Shown: positions 63,572 to 64,000 of the stretch, piece by piece
Layout: every line of letters starts with the position of its first letter
Position numbering within the stretch: position 1 is the stretch's first letter
From: Alphaproteobacteria bacterium LSUCC0396
GTDB lineage: Bacteria; Pseudomonadota; Alphaproteobacteria; Puniceispirillales; Puniceispirillaceae
Length of the DNA stretch: 64,000 nucleotides
Assembly (NCBI GenBank): GCA_041228345.1
Contig: CP166131.1
Coordinates: 124,001-188,000, forward strand
Reading direction: 5' to 3'
The notes under the pieces: generated by a model
Seen by the model: the letters and a program-made list of their open reading frames with translations, nothing else
Told to the model about the DNA's origin: nothing
Database searches by the model: none
Program-made: the position numbers and the translations under genes

Positions 63572-64000
63572 TTAACCACCGTCATACTGGCCAAGCTTGC
63601 CCTTATAAAAGGCCGCTGGCTTGCCATCAGACCGTTTGATTGACATGACTTCACCCACAAAAATAGTGTGATCACCACCATCATACTCCGCCCAAGGCCG
63701 GCATTCCAGACTTGCCAGAGATTGCGCCAAAAGCGGTTGTCCATAGGGGCCAAAATCCCAATCACAATTGGCAAATCGGTTGTTTTCAGCACCTGAAAAA
63801 ACCTTGCATAGATCCAACTGATCTGCCGACAGGATATTTACCGCAAAACCGCCAGCGCGCTTGAACAACGCCAATCTCTCATTCCGGTTATCAAGTGACC
63901 ACAGGATCAGCGGCGGCGTCAATGAAACCGAATTGAACGAATTTACCGTCAGACCATATGGAACATTGTCAGGCCCGGTCACGGTGACAATTGTAACCCC
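63572..64000 (-). CDS. flavin reductase-like FMN-binding protein (cut by window edge)
   Basis: 143 codons visible, open to the right window edge; the GTG at 63982 is internal, because the frame continues upstream with GVTIVTVTGPDN. The pattern PYGLTVNSFNSVSLTPPLIL, LFKRAGGFAVNILSADQLDL, FAN..WDFGPYG and GDHTIFVGEVM is that of the flavin reductase-like domain (split-barrel, FMN-binding). Partner oxygenase not visible. It precedes selD on the same strand with a 45-bp gap. Confidence 0.85.
   Translation of the reverse strand, partial: GVTIVTVTGPDNVPYGLTVNSFNSVSLTPPLILWSLDNRNERLALFKRAGGFAVNILSADQLDLCKVFSGAENNRFANCDWDFGPYGQPLLAQSLASLECRPWAEYDGGDHTIFVGEVMSIKRSDGKPAAFYKGKLGQYDGG

Overview
The window looks like a chromosomal segment of a marine alphaproteobacterium with mid-range GC, most like the SAR116 (Puniceispirillum) group. 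That placement is an inference. It rests on the block gltA-gltX / comEC / lexA-moeA-moaC-trpC-trpD-trpG, which is a familiar alphaproteobacterial neighbourhood, on an alphaproteobacterial LexA box (GTTC-N7-GTTC) in front of lexA, on an NDUFS4-type complex I subunit, and on an NDH-SelD fusion.

Layout. 1-11 kb: central metabolism and information genes: gltA (cut by the window edge), gltX, comEC with an in-frame stop, lexA, moeA-moaC, trpC-trpD-trpG, rplM-rpsI. 11-19.6 kb: a Sel1-repeat protein, a giant 5-oxoprolinase/hydantoinase fusion, a MarR-like regulator, hom-recJ and tRNA-Glu. 19.6-32.1 kb: a 12.5-kb integrated element in the 3' end of tRNA-Glu, bounded by 25-bp direct repeats. It has a tyrosine integrase, an AlpA/MerR-type small regulator and a putative replication initiator with four 22-bp iterons inside its own gene. 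Its cargo is a DUF1800/DUF1501 pair, a DUF938 methyltransferase and a leftward array of small genes separated by repeated terminator hairpins. 32-41.7 kb: a zinc-ribbon protein, a NifU/SufU-like scaffold, a ten-gene Mrp-type Na+/H+ antiporter operon with three NuoL/M/N-like subunits, and a DUF192 protein. 41.8-48.5 kb: tRNA-Pro, a polar amino acid ABC transporter, a DUF3445 protein, a broken FkbM methyltransferase, an NDUFS4-like subunit and tRNA-Arg. 48.5-53.5 kb: a candidate small RNA with anti-Shine-Dalgarno loops, two tiny lipoprotein ORFs, a 3-hydroxyisobutyrate dehydrogenase-like protein, a sulfurtransferase, cysK and sixA. 53.6-59.2 kb: a compact his operon (YerC-like regulator, hisG, a hisC-hisB fusion, hisH, hisA, hisF, hisIE) in the enterobacterial order but without hisD. 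59.8-64 kb: tRNA-Asn, selU/mnmH, an NDH-SelD fusion and the end of a flavin reductase-like gene.

The main discovery candidates are the tRNA-Glu element (satellite-like, with an origin embedded in its initiator gene and a terminator-delimited cassette array), the HisC-HisB fusion, the candidate anti-SD RNA, and two genes whose conserved frame continues past an in-frame stop. All calls come from reading the sequence. No database search was run.
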